39,034 nucleotides of DNA. It comes from Ferrithrix thermotolerans DSM 19514. GTDB taxonomy: Bacteria > Actinomycetota > Acidimicrobiia > Acidimicrobiales > Ilumatobacteraceae. Shown piece after piece: positions 7,961 through 16,390 of this stretch. Within the stretch, counting starts at the first letter, position 1; each line of letters opens with the position of its first letter. The stretch covers positions 1-39,034 of the forward strand of contig CAMAWU010000007.1 in assembly GCA_945862025.1 (NCBI GenBank), given 5' to 3'. The notes under the pieces are model-generated. The model was given only the letters and a program-made list of their open reading frames with translations. It was not told the origin of the DNA and did not search any database. The position numbers were made by a program, and so were the translations under genes.

Positions 7961-8835
7961 TTGCTAGAAACCTCACTCCATAAGGGTAACGACGGCACAG
8001 CACCTGCAACCAAGGTCGTTAGCGCCCCCGAAACGACTGCCGCTTTCAGTGCCTTTTCCATAGATTCGCCAATTGCCAGTCGTGCCGCGATCATCGCACA
8101 AAATGCATCTCCCGCACCTGTTGAATCAACCGGAATAACAACATATGGCTGAATCTTGGTCTGGGCATCTTGAGTTATCAGTGTCGCCCCCTGCGCGCCC
8201 TGCGTGACGATAATCGTCTTGATTCCGTGATTGAGAAGTGTCTCTGCGCCACCTAGAAGTTTCAATTCGTGCTCATTTGGAATTATCACATCAACCAGGG
8301 CCAACAATTCACTGCTCAATGTCGCAGCGGGAGCAGGGTTTAAAATTCGAATTGTGTCTTTGCCGGCCAGTTCAAATGCGCGCTGCACAACTTCAACTGG
8401 AACTTCTAGTTGACACAACAAAACTCTCGCTGAAGAAATAACTTTTGTATTTCGCGCAATGTCGCCAACTGTGATTGCGTGATTGGCACCCGGCACAACA
8501 ATGATTGAGTTCTCGCCGTCATCACTGACACCAATCAGTGCCCGACCTGTTGGCACTCCAACTGTTTGCAGAGCAGTTGTATCGACTTTGTTGGATGTAA
8601 ATGCTGCGCGTAAAGTTTCACCCGCGTGATCTGTTCCAATTGCTCCAATAAACGCAGTCCTCGCACCAGCACGAGACGCAGCAATTGCTTGGTTGGCTCC
8701 TTTGCCACCGCACGATTCGAAATACTGTGAGCCGGTTACTGTCTCGCCAGGTTTTGGAAGTCGTGGGGTACGAGCAACCAAATCTAAATTTGCAGAACCA
8801 ACGACCACCACATCAAATACACCGTCTAATGACAT
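7945..8835 (-). CDS. rbsK: Ribokinase-type PfkB carbohydrate kinase
   Basis: 296 aa, cytosolic. Phosphorylates ribose at O5 with ATP. The N-terminal signature GGKGANQAIAASRAG and the C-terminal PfkB signature DSTGAGDAFCAM, with the catalytic Asp in GAGD, are both present, as is the NPAPA segment typical of ribokinases rather than fructokinases. The ATG at 8835 directly precedes the core. It is divergent from gpmA with only 52 bp between, so their promoters must share that gap. No ribose transporter lies nearby, so salvage from nucleosides is as likely as uptake. Its 3' end hosts the HAIR operator of dnaK, constraining its last codons. Confidence 0.85.
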   Translation of the reverse strand: MSLDGVFDVVVVGSANLDLVARTPRLPKPGETVTGSQYFESCGGKGANQAIAASRAGARTAFIGAIGTDHAGETLRAAFTSNKVDTTALQTVGVPTGRALIGVSDDGENSIIVVPGANHAITVGDIARNTKVISSARVLLCQLEVPVEVVQRAFELAGKDTIRILNPAPAATLSSELLALVDVIIPNEHELKLLGGAETLLNHGIKTIIVTQGAQGATLITQDAQTKIQPYVVIPVDSTGAGDAFCAMIAARLAIGESMEKALKAAVVSGALTTLVAGAVPSLPLWSEVSSKLESM

Positions 8836-8887
8836 ACATCCATTGTTACCGATAAATAGGACCTACGATTTATCTTGTGAGGCGAAA

Positions 8888-9652
8888 ATGACTGGCATAT
8901 TGGTGCTGTTGCGACACGGTCAAAGCACCTGGAACGAGCAGAATTTATTCACTGGTTGGCACGACGTACCTTTGACAAGAAAGGGCGAACAGGAAGCAAG
9001 AACAGCCGGACAAACAATGCTTAAAGCAGGAATTCAATTTGATCTTGTGTTTACATCGATGCAAATTCGCGCTATTGAAACCAATCGAATCACTCTTGAT
9101 GTATTGAACCAAAGTCAAGTTGAAACTCGTCAAGATTGGCACCTCAACGAGCGGCACTATGGCGCGTTGCAAGGACTTGATAAAAAAGCGACAACAGCAA
9201 AATATGGCGAACAACAAACAAATATTTGGCGACGCAGTTACGACACTGCGCCACCGCCAGTTGATATTTCAAATCCAGAACATCCCGCACAGGATTTGAA
9301 ATATAAAAATATTCCAGTTGAACAACTTCCTGCATCAGAATGTTTGAAGGATGTTGTTCAGCGAGTTGTGCCATTCTTCGAAGCAAACATTGCACCAGAA
9401 TTGATCAACGATAAAAATATTTTAATAACTGCCCACGGCAATTCACTTCGAGCGCTAGTGATGTATCTAGAAAAACTCAGTCCACCGCAGATTTCTGAAT
9501 TCAATATTCCAACTGGGGTGCCTCGTAAATACGAGTTTTCTGCTATCTCAAAAAGCGCCCTAGAGATAGTCAAAGTTGAATTTCTTGGTGATCCGATCGA
9601 AATTGCAAATGCCACGCAGGCTGTAGCAAATCAGGCAAAAACTGAGAATTAG
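8888..9652 (+). CDS. gpmA: 2,3-bisphosphoglycerate-dependent phosphoglycerate mutase
   Basis: 254 aa, cytosolic. Interconverts 3- and 2-phosphoglycerate in glycolysis and gluconeogenesis through a phospho-His. LVLLRHGQSTWNEQNLFTGWHDVPLTRKGEQEA carries the catalytic RHG motif and the GpmA-specific FTGWxDVxL; ERHYGALQGLDK and ITAHGNSLRALV (second catalytic His) complete the site. The ATG at 8888 with GAGG 6 bases upstream is chosen; the open frame running back to 8693 adds residues without homology that merely read the ribokinase region backwards. Confidence 0.96.
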   Translation: MTGILVLLRHGQSTWNEQNLFTGWHDVPLTRKGEQEARTAGQTMLKAGIQFDLVFTSMQIRAIETNRITLDVLNQSQVETRQDWHLNERHYGALQGLDKKATTAKYGEQQTNIWRRSYDTAPPPVDISNPEHPAQDLKYKNIPVEQLPASECLKDVVQRVVPFFEANIAPELINDKNILITAHGNSLRALVMYLEKLSPPQISEFNIPTGVPRKYEFSAISKSALEIVKVEFLGDPIEIANATQAVANQAKTEN

Positions 9653-9660
9653 TGTTTGTT

Positions 9661-9674
9661 GGCACCCGTGTGCC
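9661..9674. terminator. Small hairpin after gpmA
   Basis: GGCAC-CCGT-GTGCC, a perfect 5-bp stem with a 4-base loop, 8 bp after the gpmA stop. No T-run follows, so termination is uncertain; it may stabilise the gpmA mRNA 3' end. Confidence 0.3.
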
Positions 9675-9693
9675 ACTGGTTCCATCAGCGACC

Positions 9694-9706
9694 TATTATC
9701 TAAGGC
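9694..9706 (+). promoter_or_regulatory. -10 hexamer for a leaderless transcript
   Basis: TATTAT at 9694-9699 ends 7 bases before the ATG at 9707, so transcription should start at or next to the start codon. No Shine-Dalgarno sequence is seen. One of several such cases in the window. Confidence 0.5.
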
Positions 9707-10132
9707 ATGGCAAATCTCAAAAACTCATTAAAGCATCTGCGGTACTCTCCACTGTTTTCTTCATGCTCTTCTAAAGATTTAGAAAGAATTGCGAAGGCTG
9801 GCGATCAAGTAACTTTCGCCAAAGGCGAAACTTTGACCAAACAGGGTGAGCCGGGCAAAGAAGCGTTCATTATTTTGAGCGGCAAAGCCATTGTTAAGCG
9901 CAGTGGCAAGAAGGTTGCGACTCTTGGCACGGGTTCGGTAGTTGGCGAACTGTCGCTACTTGATAACGGTCCACGGACTGCAACAGTCGTTTGTGATACC
10001 GAATGCCAAGTTCTTGTCATCAGTCGTGGCAACTTTCTTCGCGTGATCGACAAGGTTCCTGCACTAGCCCACAAACTTTTTGGGGCTTTGGCCATGCGTA
10101 TTCGCGATTTGGATCGCGCTTATTTCGGCTGA
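9707..10132 (+). CDS. Single-domain cyclic nucleotide-binding protein
   Basis: 141 aa consisting almost entirely of one cNMP-binding beta-roll: FAKGETLTKQGEPGKEAFIILSG, then GTGSVVGELSLLDNGPRTATVVCDTECQVLVIS. The phosphate-binding cassette is represented by GELSLLDNGPRTATV, where GE and R (cAMP phosphate ligand in CRP and PKA) are conserved. There is no helix-turn-helix or output domain, so it is not a CRP-type regulator by itself; it probably acts through a partner. A TATTAT hexamer 7 bases before the ATG suggests a leaderless mRNA. It lies 51 bp ahead of the EtfD-like gene; a role tied to it is only positional inference. Confidence 0.85.
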   Translation: MANLKNSLKHLRYSPLFSSCSSKDLERIAKAGDQVTFAKGETLTKQGEPGKEAFIILSGKAIVKRSGKKVATLGTGSVVGELSLLDNGPRTATVVCDTECQVLVISRGNFLRVIDKVPALAHKLFGALAMRIRDLDRAYFG

Positions 10133-10183
10133 GAAAACTAGTCTGAGATTCATCAATCTCACAAACGAAATGTATCTAATCTC

Positions 10184-12463
10184 ATGACAACTGAATCACC
10201 TGTAGTGAAGCGCTTCAAGCCATACCAACTATCAATTGCGTTTGGTGTTGGTATCGGCGTTTTTACGATGATCTCCGGAATTATTCCACAGTTAACTGGC
10301 TGGGAAAACACATCTTTGATACACCGCGAAGTATTCGGTGGAATTCCAACTGCTTTGCGTGTTGCGTTCTACACGATCATTCCGATGATGTTGATTTGGG
10401 GTTCGCTGCGATTTGCGGATCGAATTCGCAACTGGGAGCGAGGTGCACCAGATAAGCGCAAGACAACTGCAAAAAATGCCAAGCGTCGACTTGCTGATTA
10501 TCGCTCTGGTGTTTACATGCGAACTTTATTGCGTGATAGCGCTGCTGGCTTAATGCACTCAATGATTTATTTTGGATTTCTTGTTCTGCTCGGCGTAACA
10601 ACAGTTCTCGAAGTTGACCATCAGATGCCAGAGCAACTTAAGTTTTTGCATGGCGATGTGTATCGCGGATACGCGTTAGTCGGTGATGTTGCTGGTGTTG
10701 TTTTCACCGGCGGTGTCGTATGGGCAATTATTCGAAGATATGTTCAGCGTCCATATCGAATTCGCATTAAAACAAAACCTGAGCACGCACTAATTCTTGG
10801 TGTGTTGCTGGCCATCGGCGTCACCGGTTTTGGCGCAGAGATGTTTCGCATCGCCCAGGGCCAGGCTGCCGGGGTGAATCTTGATCACGAGAAGTGGAGC
10901 GTTGTTGGTTATCCGTTGGCTCAACTTGTTAATGGCAACAGTGCAGGAATGTTGCAAACATGGCACCAGGGATGGTGGGTGGCTCACGTCTTGACATTTG
11001 TGGTGTTCTTGGCGATTCTGCCGATCACGATGTTGCGTCACATGTTTACATCACCATTAAATATGTATCTTAAAGATCGTGAACGCCCGAAGGGCGCGAT
11101 GAAGGCAATGCCTAATCTCACAGAAACATCTCTTGAGTCATTTGGCGTTCATGTAGTTGAAGAATTCACTTGGAAGCAGTTGCTTGATCTTGATGCCTGC
11201 ACAATGTGTGGTCGTTGCACCAGTGTCTGCCCTGCTCATGCAACAGGTAAACCTCTTGATCCGCGTGAAATTATTCTTAAGAGTGGCGAAGTAATGGCGG
11301 CAACTGCAGCCCATGCGCCTGGTGGCAAGGTTTCTGCGCCACTAAGTGCTGACGCTGAAATAAAAATCGGCGCCAACTTATTGTTTGAGCGAATAACTGC
11401 CGAAGAGATCTGGTCATGTACAAGTTGCAAGGCCTGCGATGAAATTTGCCCGGTGAATATCGAAATCCTTGACAAGATTCTTGACATGCGTCGATATTTA
11501 TCTTTAATGGAGAGCAACTTTCCTGCGCAATTAGGCAACGCCTATCGAGCAATGGAGAACCAAGGCAACCCTTGGGGAATGAGTCAAACAGACCGTGGTG
11601 AATGGGCAAAAGATTTAGATGTTGAAATTCTTGACCCAGGCGCGCCGTTTACGAGCGAATATCTCTACTGGGTTGGTTGTGCCGGCAGTTTCGATGACAA
11701 GAACAAGAAAGTCACGCAGTCGATGGCCAAGTTGCTCAAACGCGCTGGGATAGATGTAGCAATTCTTGGCCCAAGCGAAATGTGCACAGGCGATAGTGCG
11801 CGACGCAGTGGCAACGAATATTTGTTTCAAATGTTGGCGATGCCAAATGTTGAAATGCTTAATGGTATGGGAGTGAAGAAAATTATTACCCAGTGTCCGC
11901 ATTGTTTCAACACACTTAAAAACGAATACCCGCAGCTTGGTGGCAACTATGAGGTCATCCACCACTCGCAATTGCTTGAAGACTTAATTGAGTCAGGAAA
12001 GTTAGATGTAACTAATGCAACTCTCGAAGAGCGCATCACTTATCATGACTCTTGTTATCTCGGTCGCCACAACGATGTGTATATCGCCCCACGAAAAGTT
12101 GTCGGCTCAATCAAGGGAATTGAAATAGTTGAGATGCCACGCAACGGCACCAACGGCATGTGTTGTGGGGCCGGCGGAGCAAGAATGTGGATGGAAGAAG
12201 ACATCGGCACAAAAGTTAACGATGAGCGCGCCCGAGAAGCAATCGCCACTGGAGCAACCCGTGTCGCCACTGCGTGTCCGTTCTGCTACATCATGCTTGA
12301 TGACGGCGTGAAGGGTGCTGGCAAAGACGAATCACAAATCAAGGTCGGTGACATTGCAATTCATTTATTAGATGCAATTGAAAATGGTGAGCGACAAGTT
12401 GCAAACCAATTTGCTCCGTTATCTGCGGCAAACATTGCGAGCAGTTCGCAAAGTTTCAGTTAA
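10184..12463 (+). CDS. etfD: EtfD-like membrane Fe-S oxidoreductase
   Basis: 759 aa. The N-terminal 290 residues hold about six hydrophobic helices of the NarI/HdrE-like cytochrome b type (for example 17-36, 57-75, 123-143, 165-183, 202-222, 264-285). Two 4Fe-4S motifs follow: CTMCGRCTSVCP (Cys 339, 342, 345, 349) and CTSCKACDEICP (412, 415, 418, 422). The C-terminal part has two CCG-type cysteine-rich domains (WVGCAG ... CPHCFNT; DSCYLGRH ... MCCGAGGARMW ... CPFC). This order matches actinobacterial EtfD (Rv0338c in M. tuberculosis), which passes electrons from electron-transfer flavoprotein to menaquinone during fatty-acid beta-oxidation. HdrD/GlpC-type reductases share the modules, so the partner is inferred. 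It ends back to back with dcd, the two stops forming TAATTA. Confidence 0.8.
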   Translation: MTTESPVVKRFKPYQLSIAFGVGIGVFTMISGIIPQLTGWENTSLIHREVFGGIPTALRVAFYTIIPMMLIWGSLRFADRIRNWERGAPDKRKTTAKNAKRRLADYRSGVYMRTLLRDSAAGLMHSMIYFGFLVLLGVTTVLEVDHQMPEQLKFLHGDVYRGYALVGDVAGVVFTGGVVWAIIRRYVQRPYRIRIKTKPEHALILGVLLAIGVTGFGAEMFRIAQGQAAGVNLDHEKWSVVGYPLAQLVNGNSAGMLQTWHQGWWVAHVLTFVVFLAILPITMLRHMFTSPLNMYLKDRERPKGAMKAMPNLTETSLESFGVHVVEEFTWKQLLDLDACTMCGRCTSVCPAHATGKPLDPREIILKSGEVMAATAAHAPGGKVSAPLSADAEIKIGANLLFERITAEEIWSCTSCKACDEICPVNIEILDKILDMRRYLSLMESNFPAQLGNAYRAMENQGNPWGMSQTDRGEWAKDLDVEILDPGAPFTSEYLYWVGCAGSFDDKNKKVTQSMAKLLKRAGIDVAILGPSEMCTGDSARRSGNEYLFQMLAMPNVEMLNGMGVKKIITQCPHCFNTLKNEYPQLGGNYEVIHHSQLLEDLIESGKLDVTNATLEERITYHDSCYLGRHNDVYIAPRKVVGSIKGIEIVEMPRNGTNGMCCGAGGARMWMEEDIGTKVNDERAREAIATGATRVATACPFCYIMLDDGVKGAGKDESQIKVGDIAIHLLDAIENGERQVANQFAPLSAANIASSSQSFS

Positions 12464-13027
12464 TTATTTAAAATTCTCAAAGTATCGACTGGGTGTCGGA
12501 CCGCGTTGCCCTTGATATTTTGAGCCACTTGCACCTGAGCCGTATGGCTTATCTGCTGGTGTGGTCATCGTCATGAAACTGACTTGGCCGATTTTCATTG
12601 ATGGGTAAATCGTGATCGGCAAATTTGCGACGTTTGATAATTCAAGAGTGATGTGACCGTCGAAACCGGCGTCAATAAAACCTGCAGTTGAATGAATTAA
12701 AAGTCCGAGACGGCCAAGCGAACTTTTTCCTTCAACACGGCCAACTAAATCATTGGCAAGCCCAATTCTTTCAAGAGTTGAACCGAGAACAAATTCTCCC
12801 GGGTGCAACATAAACACACCATCAAGTGGAATCTCAACTAACTCGGTCAGTTCAGACAAATCGCGTTTAACATCGATTGTGCTGGCCGTGTGATTGCGAA
12901 ACACCCGAAAAAGATTTGAGACTTTGACATCAATTGATGATGGCTGAATACACGAATCATCTAGCGGGTCGATCACGATCCGTTTATTGGCTAGAGCCTC
13001 TCGAATTGTTCGGTCAGACAGAATCAC
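12464..13027 (-). CDS. dcd: dCTP deaminase, probably bifunctional (dUMP-forming)
   Basis: 187 aa, cytosolic. The sequence VEGKSSLGRLGLLIHSTAG, FIDAGFDGHITLELSN and the ending SKYQGQRGPTPSR closely resemble the actinobacterial and archaeal enzymes that both deaminate dCTP and hydrolyse the dUTP to dUMP. SSLGR carries the family's conserved Ser and Arg, and HITLELSN the catalytic Glu. The start is GTG at 13027 (MILSDRTI). It feeds dTMP synthesis while avoiding free dUTP. Convergent with the EtfD-like gene without spacer, and its 5' end is 80 bp from tRNA-Gly on the other strand. Confidence 0.93.
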   Translation of the reverse strand: MILSDRTIREALANKRIVIDPLDDSCIQPSSIDVKVSNLFRVFRNHTASTIDVKRDLSELTELVEIPLDGVFMLHPGEFVLGSTLERIGLANDLVGRVEGKSSLGRLGLLIHSTAGFIDAGFDGHITLELSNVANLPITIYPSMKIGQVSFMTMTTPADKPYGSGASGSKYQGQRGPTPSRYFENFK

Positions 13028-13107
13028 AACTAGAAAACCTTAGTAAATCTGAGGCTGATCTGAAATTTTGCCAAGAAACAAGGCTTGCTACGCTCAATTA
13101 CCTAATT

Positions 13108-13178
13108 GCGGGTGTAGTTCAGTGGTAGAACATCAGCTTCCCAAGCTGAATACGCGGGTCCGATTCCCGTCACCCGCT
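13108..13178 (+). tRNA. tRNA-Gly (CCC)
   Basis: 71 bases. Acceptor GCGGGTG (13108-13114) pairs with CACCCGC (13171-13177); discriminator is T13178. The anticodon stem TCAGC/GCTGA encloses TTCCCAA, anticodon CCC. D-arm and T-arm (GCGGG / TCCGATT / CCCGT) are normal. No CCA is encoded. It lies 25 bp ahead of arfB on the same strand. Confidence 0.94.
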
Positions 13179-13203
13179 CAAAACTTGGGCAAGACTTGCC
13201 GAA

Positions 13204-13617
13204 GTGAAACCTGACGAGGATCTGCAAACAACGAGCGGTCTTGTCGTACCGAGTGCAGCGATGCAATGGAACTTCGCCCGGTCAAGTGGCGCAGGCGGGC
13301 AACACATCAATAAAACTTCTTCAAAAGCCACGCTGATAGTCGAAACTTCTGCAATTACTGGCCCAGAGATTTTGATTAGAAGAATCCAAAGTTTGCTAGC
13401 CACAAAAATTCGGATAACAAATCAGACCAGTCGAAGTCAATGGCGCAACCGACAACTTTGTTTAAACCAACTGGCTGACATTATTGACAATGCTGCAAAG
13501 CCACCACCACCAGATCGCAGAAAGTCAAAGCCAACTCGGGCATCTATTAAACGTCGCCTCGAAGGCAAACGGCATGCCAGCAAGAAAAAAGAGTCGAGGC
13601 GAATTGACGACTGGTGA
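13204..13617 (+). CDS. arfB: Peptidyl-tRNA hydrolase ArfB (stalled-ribosome rescue)
   Basis: 137 aa. A codon-independent release factor that hydrolyses peptidyl-tRNA on ribosomes stalled at mRNA ends. SSGAGGQHINKT holds the catalytic GGQ. The basic C-terminal tail (PTRASIKRRLEGKRHASKKKESRR) corresponds to the tail that enters the empty mRNA channel, and there is no codon-recognition domain, so it is not RF1/RF2. The GTG start at 13204 fits the family length. A perfect palindrome GGCAAG-A-CTTGCC (13188-13200) sits just upstream and may fold in the leader. It may be co-transcribed with tRNA-Gly(CCC). Confidence 0.92.
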   Translation: MKPDEDLQTTSGLVVPSAAMQWNFARSSGAGGQHINKTSSKATLIVETSAITGPEILIRRIQSLLATKIRITNQTSRSQWRNRQLCLNQLADIIDNAAKPPPPDRRKSKPTRASIKRRLEGKRHASKKKESRRIDDW

Positions 13618-13628
13618 ATTCTTTGATT

Positions 13629-13832
13629 TCAGAACAAACTAATTAGTGCCCACAATGCAGCAATGGCGCCAATTGTTGCCATCACCAAACTGCGGGCAAC
13701 TGGTGCTTTAGCCAAATCGTTTTCATCGCGACGCTTTTTTGGGGGACGAATTAATGCTGCGAAATTGCCCGCGAACATCGCACCACCAAGCGCAATCACT
13801 AACCAAGCAAGGAGATCTTCGCCAAGAAACAT
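13629..13832 (-). CDS. Small two-helix membrane protein
   Basis: 67 aa. Two hydrophobic segments (about residues 7-29 and 48-66) flank a charged loop RPPKKRRDENDLAK, predicting a hairpin with both ends on one side of the membrane. It begins 24 bp after the dnaB stop on the same strand, so probably shares its transcript. I recognise no family motif; it has the look of the small uncharacterised membrane proteins common in actinobacteria. The ATG at 13832 is the only good start. Confidence 0.65.
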   Translation of the reverse strand: MFLGEDLLAWLVIALGGAMFAGNFAALIRPPKKRRDENDLAKAPVARSLVMATIGAIAALWALISLF

Positions 13833-13856
13833 CTTTAGAGACCGCTAACTCACTTA

Positions 13857-15245
13857 TTAATTAGAACTTGAATCTGAAGCAAAGTTTTCGAAACGCGTGT
13901 ACGCAGCAAGCCACGCTAAGCGAACCTTGCCGAGTGGGCCAGCACGGTGCTTTGAAATACTCAGTTCTGCTGCACCAAGTTCATCTTTATTGTCAGGGTT
14001 GTAAACCTCTTCGCGATACAAAAACATAACCACGTCGGCATCTTGCTCAAGTGCGCCAGATTCACGCAAGTCTGAAAGTGTTGGGCGTTTGTCTGTGCGG
14101 GCCTCTAACCCGCGACTCAACTGACTTAACGCCAAAATTGGAATCTTAAATTCGCGCGCCAATAACTTTAATTTTCGACTTATCTCACTGACTTCAAGTT
14201 GACGATTCTCTGGTCGACCATCGCCTCCCATAAGTTGCAAATAATCAATCACGATTAAAGAAAGGTCTCCCTGGCGACTCAGTGTTCGTCGAGCCTTCGC
14301 CCGGATCGCACCGACCGATGTTCCTGGGCTGTCGTCAATAATTAATGGGACATCTAACCGACCAACGGCATGGCCGATTTTTGTCCAGTCATTCGGAGTT
14401 GGGCGACCACTGCGTAACACGGTTGAGTCAACACCGGCCTCGCTCGCCAGAATTCTCTGAACAAGTTCGGCGCTACCCATTTCAAGTGAGAAGAATAAAA
14501 CCGGCTTACCCGAGGATCGCGCAACGTGCACAGCAATTCCAAGCGCTAGTGCTGACTTTCCCATTGCAGGTCGAGCGCCAAGAATATTTAGCGTGCCCGG
14601 TTGCAGACCGAGCAAAATTTTATCTAGGCCAGCTAAACCAGTTGCCGTGCCGGTTATTGCTTCTTTATTATTTGCGCGATCTTCTAATTTTTCCATTGCG
14701 GTTTCAACCAGATTTTTAAGTGGTTGGGAGGCATCACCGATATTGCTCTCAGAAATATCAAAGACTTTCGATTCGGAATCATCAATTGCTTTGGCCACAT
14801 CTTCTGGACCGCTATACGCGATGTCGGCAATCTCAGAAGCAACCGCAAGTAACCGTCTCAATGACGCGGTCTCACGAACTATTTTTGCATAACGATCAGC
14901 ACTTGTGATTGCCGGCGTTGCATTTTGTAAAGTTAGCAACGCGTCGATTCCGCCGATGCCATCTAATAAATTATTTCGACGCAATGCCTCACCAACTGTG
15001 ATTGGGTCAACTGGTTCACCAGCAGTGTTGAGCGCACGAATTGCATCATAAATATGTTGATGCGCTGGTTTGTAAAACTCTTCTGATTTGACGCCGCGTT
15101 CGAAAGCAACACCAACTGCTTCTTGGGATAACAACATCGCGCCAAGCAACGACGCTTCAGCCTCAATGCTGTGCGGTGGAATGCGATTCGATTGTCGCTG
15201 TGAAGACCCACCGCGCTCACCACGCGGAAATTCAGCAATTGACAT
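13857..15245 (-). CDS. dnaB: Replicative DNA helicase DnaB
   Basis: 462 aa. Hexameric 5'-3' helicase at the replication fork. The N-terminal domain starts at PPHSIEAEASLLGAMLL; the RecA-like C-terminal domain has Walker A GARPAMGKSALALG, Walker B LSLIVIDYLQLM and the DnaB H4 region LSQLSRGLEARTDKRPTLSDLRESGALEQDAD. There is no intein. It follows rplI on the same strand after a 192 bp gap that holds DnaA-box-like sites and a possible -10, so it likely has its own promoter. The proposed loader, a DciA/DUF721 protein, is encoded at 36210-36578. Confidence 0.97.
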   Translation of the reverse strand: MSIAEFPRGERGGSSQRQSNRIPPHSIEAEASLLGAMLLSQEAVGVAFERGVKSEEFYKPAHQHIYDAIRALNTAGEPVDPITVGEALRRNNLLDGIGGIDALLTLQNATPAITSADRYAKIVRETASLRRLLAVASEIADIAYSGPEDVAKAIDDSESKVFDISESNIGDASQPLKNLVETAMEKLEDRANNKEAITGTATGLAGLDKILLGLQPGTLNILGARPAMGKSALALGIAVHVARSSGKPVLFFSLEMGSAELVQRILASEAGVDSTVLRSGRPTPNDWTKIGHAVGRLDVPLIIDDSPGTSVGAIRAKARRTLSRQGDLSLIVIDYLQLMGGDGRPENRQLEVSEISRKLKLLAREFKIPILALSQLSRGLEARTDKRPTLSDLRESGALEQDADVVMFLYREEVYNPDNKDELGAAELSISKHRAGPLGKVRLAWLAAYTRFENFASDSSSN

Positions 15246-15437
15246 GACTACACAATGCCTGTGTTTGCCTGTTGATTGCTAGCGGTATAACCCTGTGATT
15301 TTCTTGTTGATAACAAGTGGAAATCAAGATATTGCCTACCTTTAATGGTAAATAGCGGACGCGGAATTACACAACCTATGTGGATTTCTTGTGGATAAAG
15401 CTTAAATAGTTCGCACAGTGCGACTAGCTAAATAATT
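15246..15437. promoter_or_regulatory. dnaB upstream region with DnaA-box cluster
   Basis: This gap carries TGTGGATAA at 15390-15398 (a perfect inverse DnaA box), TGTGGATTT at 15379-15387 and TGTTGATAA at 15305-15313 (one mismatch). The last lies in an inverted repeat, CTTGTT-GAT-AACAAG (15303-15314), extended by GATTT/GAAATC arms (about 15297-15325). A minus-strand -10 candidate TTATAC (15290-15285) would place the -35 over the 15305 box. DnaA control of dnaB, or DnaA titration, is inferred. Confidence 0.55.
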
Positions 15438-15884
15438 CTATTTAGCGACAATATTTACGGCAATATTGGTGGAAACTTCTGTAAATAATTCGACTGCGAC
15501 AATATGATCGCCAAGTGCACGCAATGGTGCTTCTAATTGAATTTGCTTGCGGTCAATTGTTATACCAGTCTGATCAAAGACAGCTTTCACGATTTCGGCA
15601 GAGGTGATTGATCCGAATAAACGACCTTCATTGCCCGCCTTGGCTGAAATTGTGATGACTTTTGTTGACAACGAAGTAGCAAGATTGCGAGCAGACTCGC
15701 GATCTGTGGCTGCTTTAAGTTCTTGCGCTTTACGCATCGCCTCGGCCTGGACAACAGTGCCATCATTAGCAACAACGGCAAGATCGTTTGGCAAAAGAAA
15801 ATTGCGTGCGTGCCCAGCTGAAACGCTGACAATGTCACCACGACGGCCTAAGCCTTTGACATCTGATCGAAGAAGGATTTTCAT
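15438..15884 (-). CDS. rplI: 50S ribosomal protein L9
   Basis: 148 aa. Binds 23S rRNA at the base of the L1 stalk region. The N-terminal signature [28 protein letters not shown] is typical, followed by the long connecting helix ([23 protein letters not shown]) and the C-terminal domain with [12 protein letters not shown]. Length is standard. The ATG overlaps the rpsR stop as ATGA, so the two are coupled. Part of the rpsF-ssb-rpsR-rplI operon. Confidence 0.96.
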   Translation of the reverse strand: MKILLRSDVKGLGRRGDIVSVSAGHARNFLLPNDLAVVANDGTVVQAEAMRKAQELKAATDRESARNLATSLSTKVITISAKAGNEGRLFGSITSAEIVKAVFDQTGITIDRKQIQLEAPLRALGDHIVAVELFTEVSTNIAVNIVAK

Positions 15885-16348
15885 GATGCTGCTCCGTCTG
15901 TGTTTGTCTCAGTTGAAATTTCGGCAGTGATGTTTGGAGCAACTTCGATTGTTTCGGAGGAACTTGCCGAACTTTGAGTTGATGCTCCACTTGAAGACGA
16001 GTCATCTCGACGCGGACGACGAGGCCCACGATCACGGTCTCGGTCATCAGAACCGTATTCGCCACGTTCGCGCGGTGCTCGAGCTGCAGAAACTTGCTTG
16101 ACATATGGCAACAACGCCATCTCACGAGCATTCTTTACTGCGGTTGCGATGTCGCGTTGAAGTTGAACATTGTTGCCGTTCATCCGACGCGCACGCAACT
16201 TAGAGCGATCTGACATGTAACGCTGCAATAAATTGACGTCTTTATAGTCGACGAAGCCGACCTTCTCTTTGACCACAACATTTGAGCGCTTTTTTGGTTT
16301 GCGCAATAATGCTTTTTGTGCTCTTAATTTATTGGATTTACTTGTCAT
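15881..16348 (-). CDS. rpsR: 30S ribosomal protein S18 with long C-terminal extension
   Basis: 155 aa. Residues up to about 90 are a normal S18: [55 protein letters not shown] is the rRNA- and S6-binding core. After that comes about 65 extra residues: first Arg/Asp-rich ([22 protein letters not shown]), then Ser-rich, then acidic (ending ETNTDGAAS). Bacterial S18 is usually 70-90 aa, so the tail is unusual; it looks disordered. No zinc-binding Cys is present. Start ATG with AGGA upstream; overlaps rplI by four bases. Confidence 0.95.
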   Translation of the reverse strand: MTSKSNKLRAQKALLRKPKKRSNVVVKEKVGFVDYKDVNLLQRYMSDRSKLRARRMNGNNVQLQRDIATAVKNAREMALLPYVKQVSAARAPRERGEYGSDDRDRDRGPRRPRRDDSSSSGASTQSSASSSETIEVAPNITAEISTETNTDGAAS

Positions 16349-16390
16349 TGGGAATGTCCTTAATCGTCTGGTTGATTTGCTAGTTGAGTT

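Noticed and set aside
8693-8887. Long N-terminal extension of gpmA
   Set aside because: The extra frame lies opposite the ribokinase gene and has no similarity to GpmA; a GAGG and ATG at 8888 match the family start.
13859-13869. Third copy of AATTAGAACTT at the dnaB stop codon
   Set aside because: Single copy in a coding end in an AT-rich genome, far from the tandem pair before purA; coincidence is the simpler reading.
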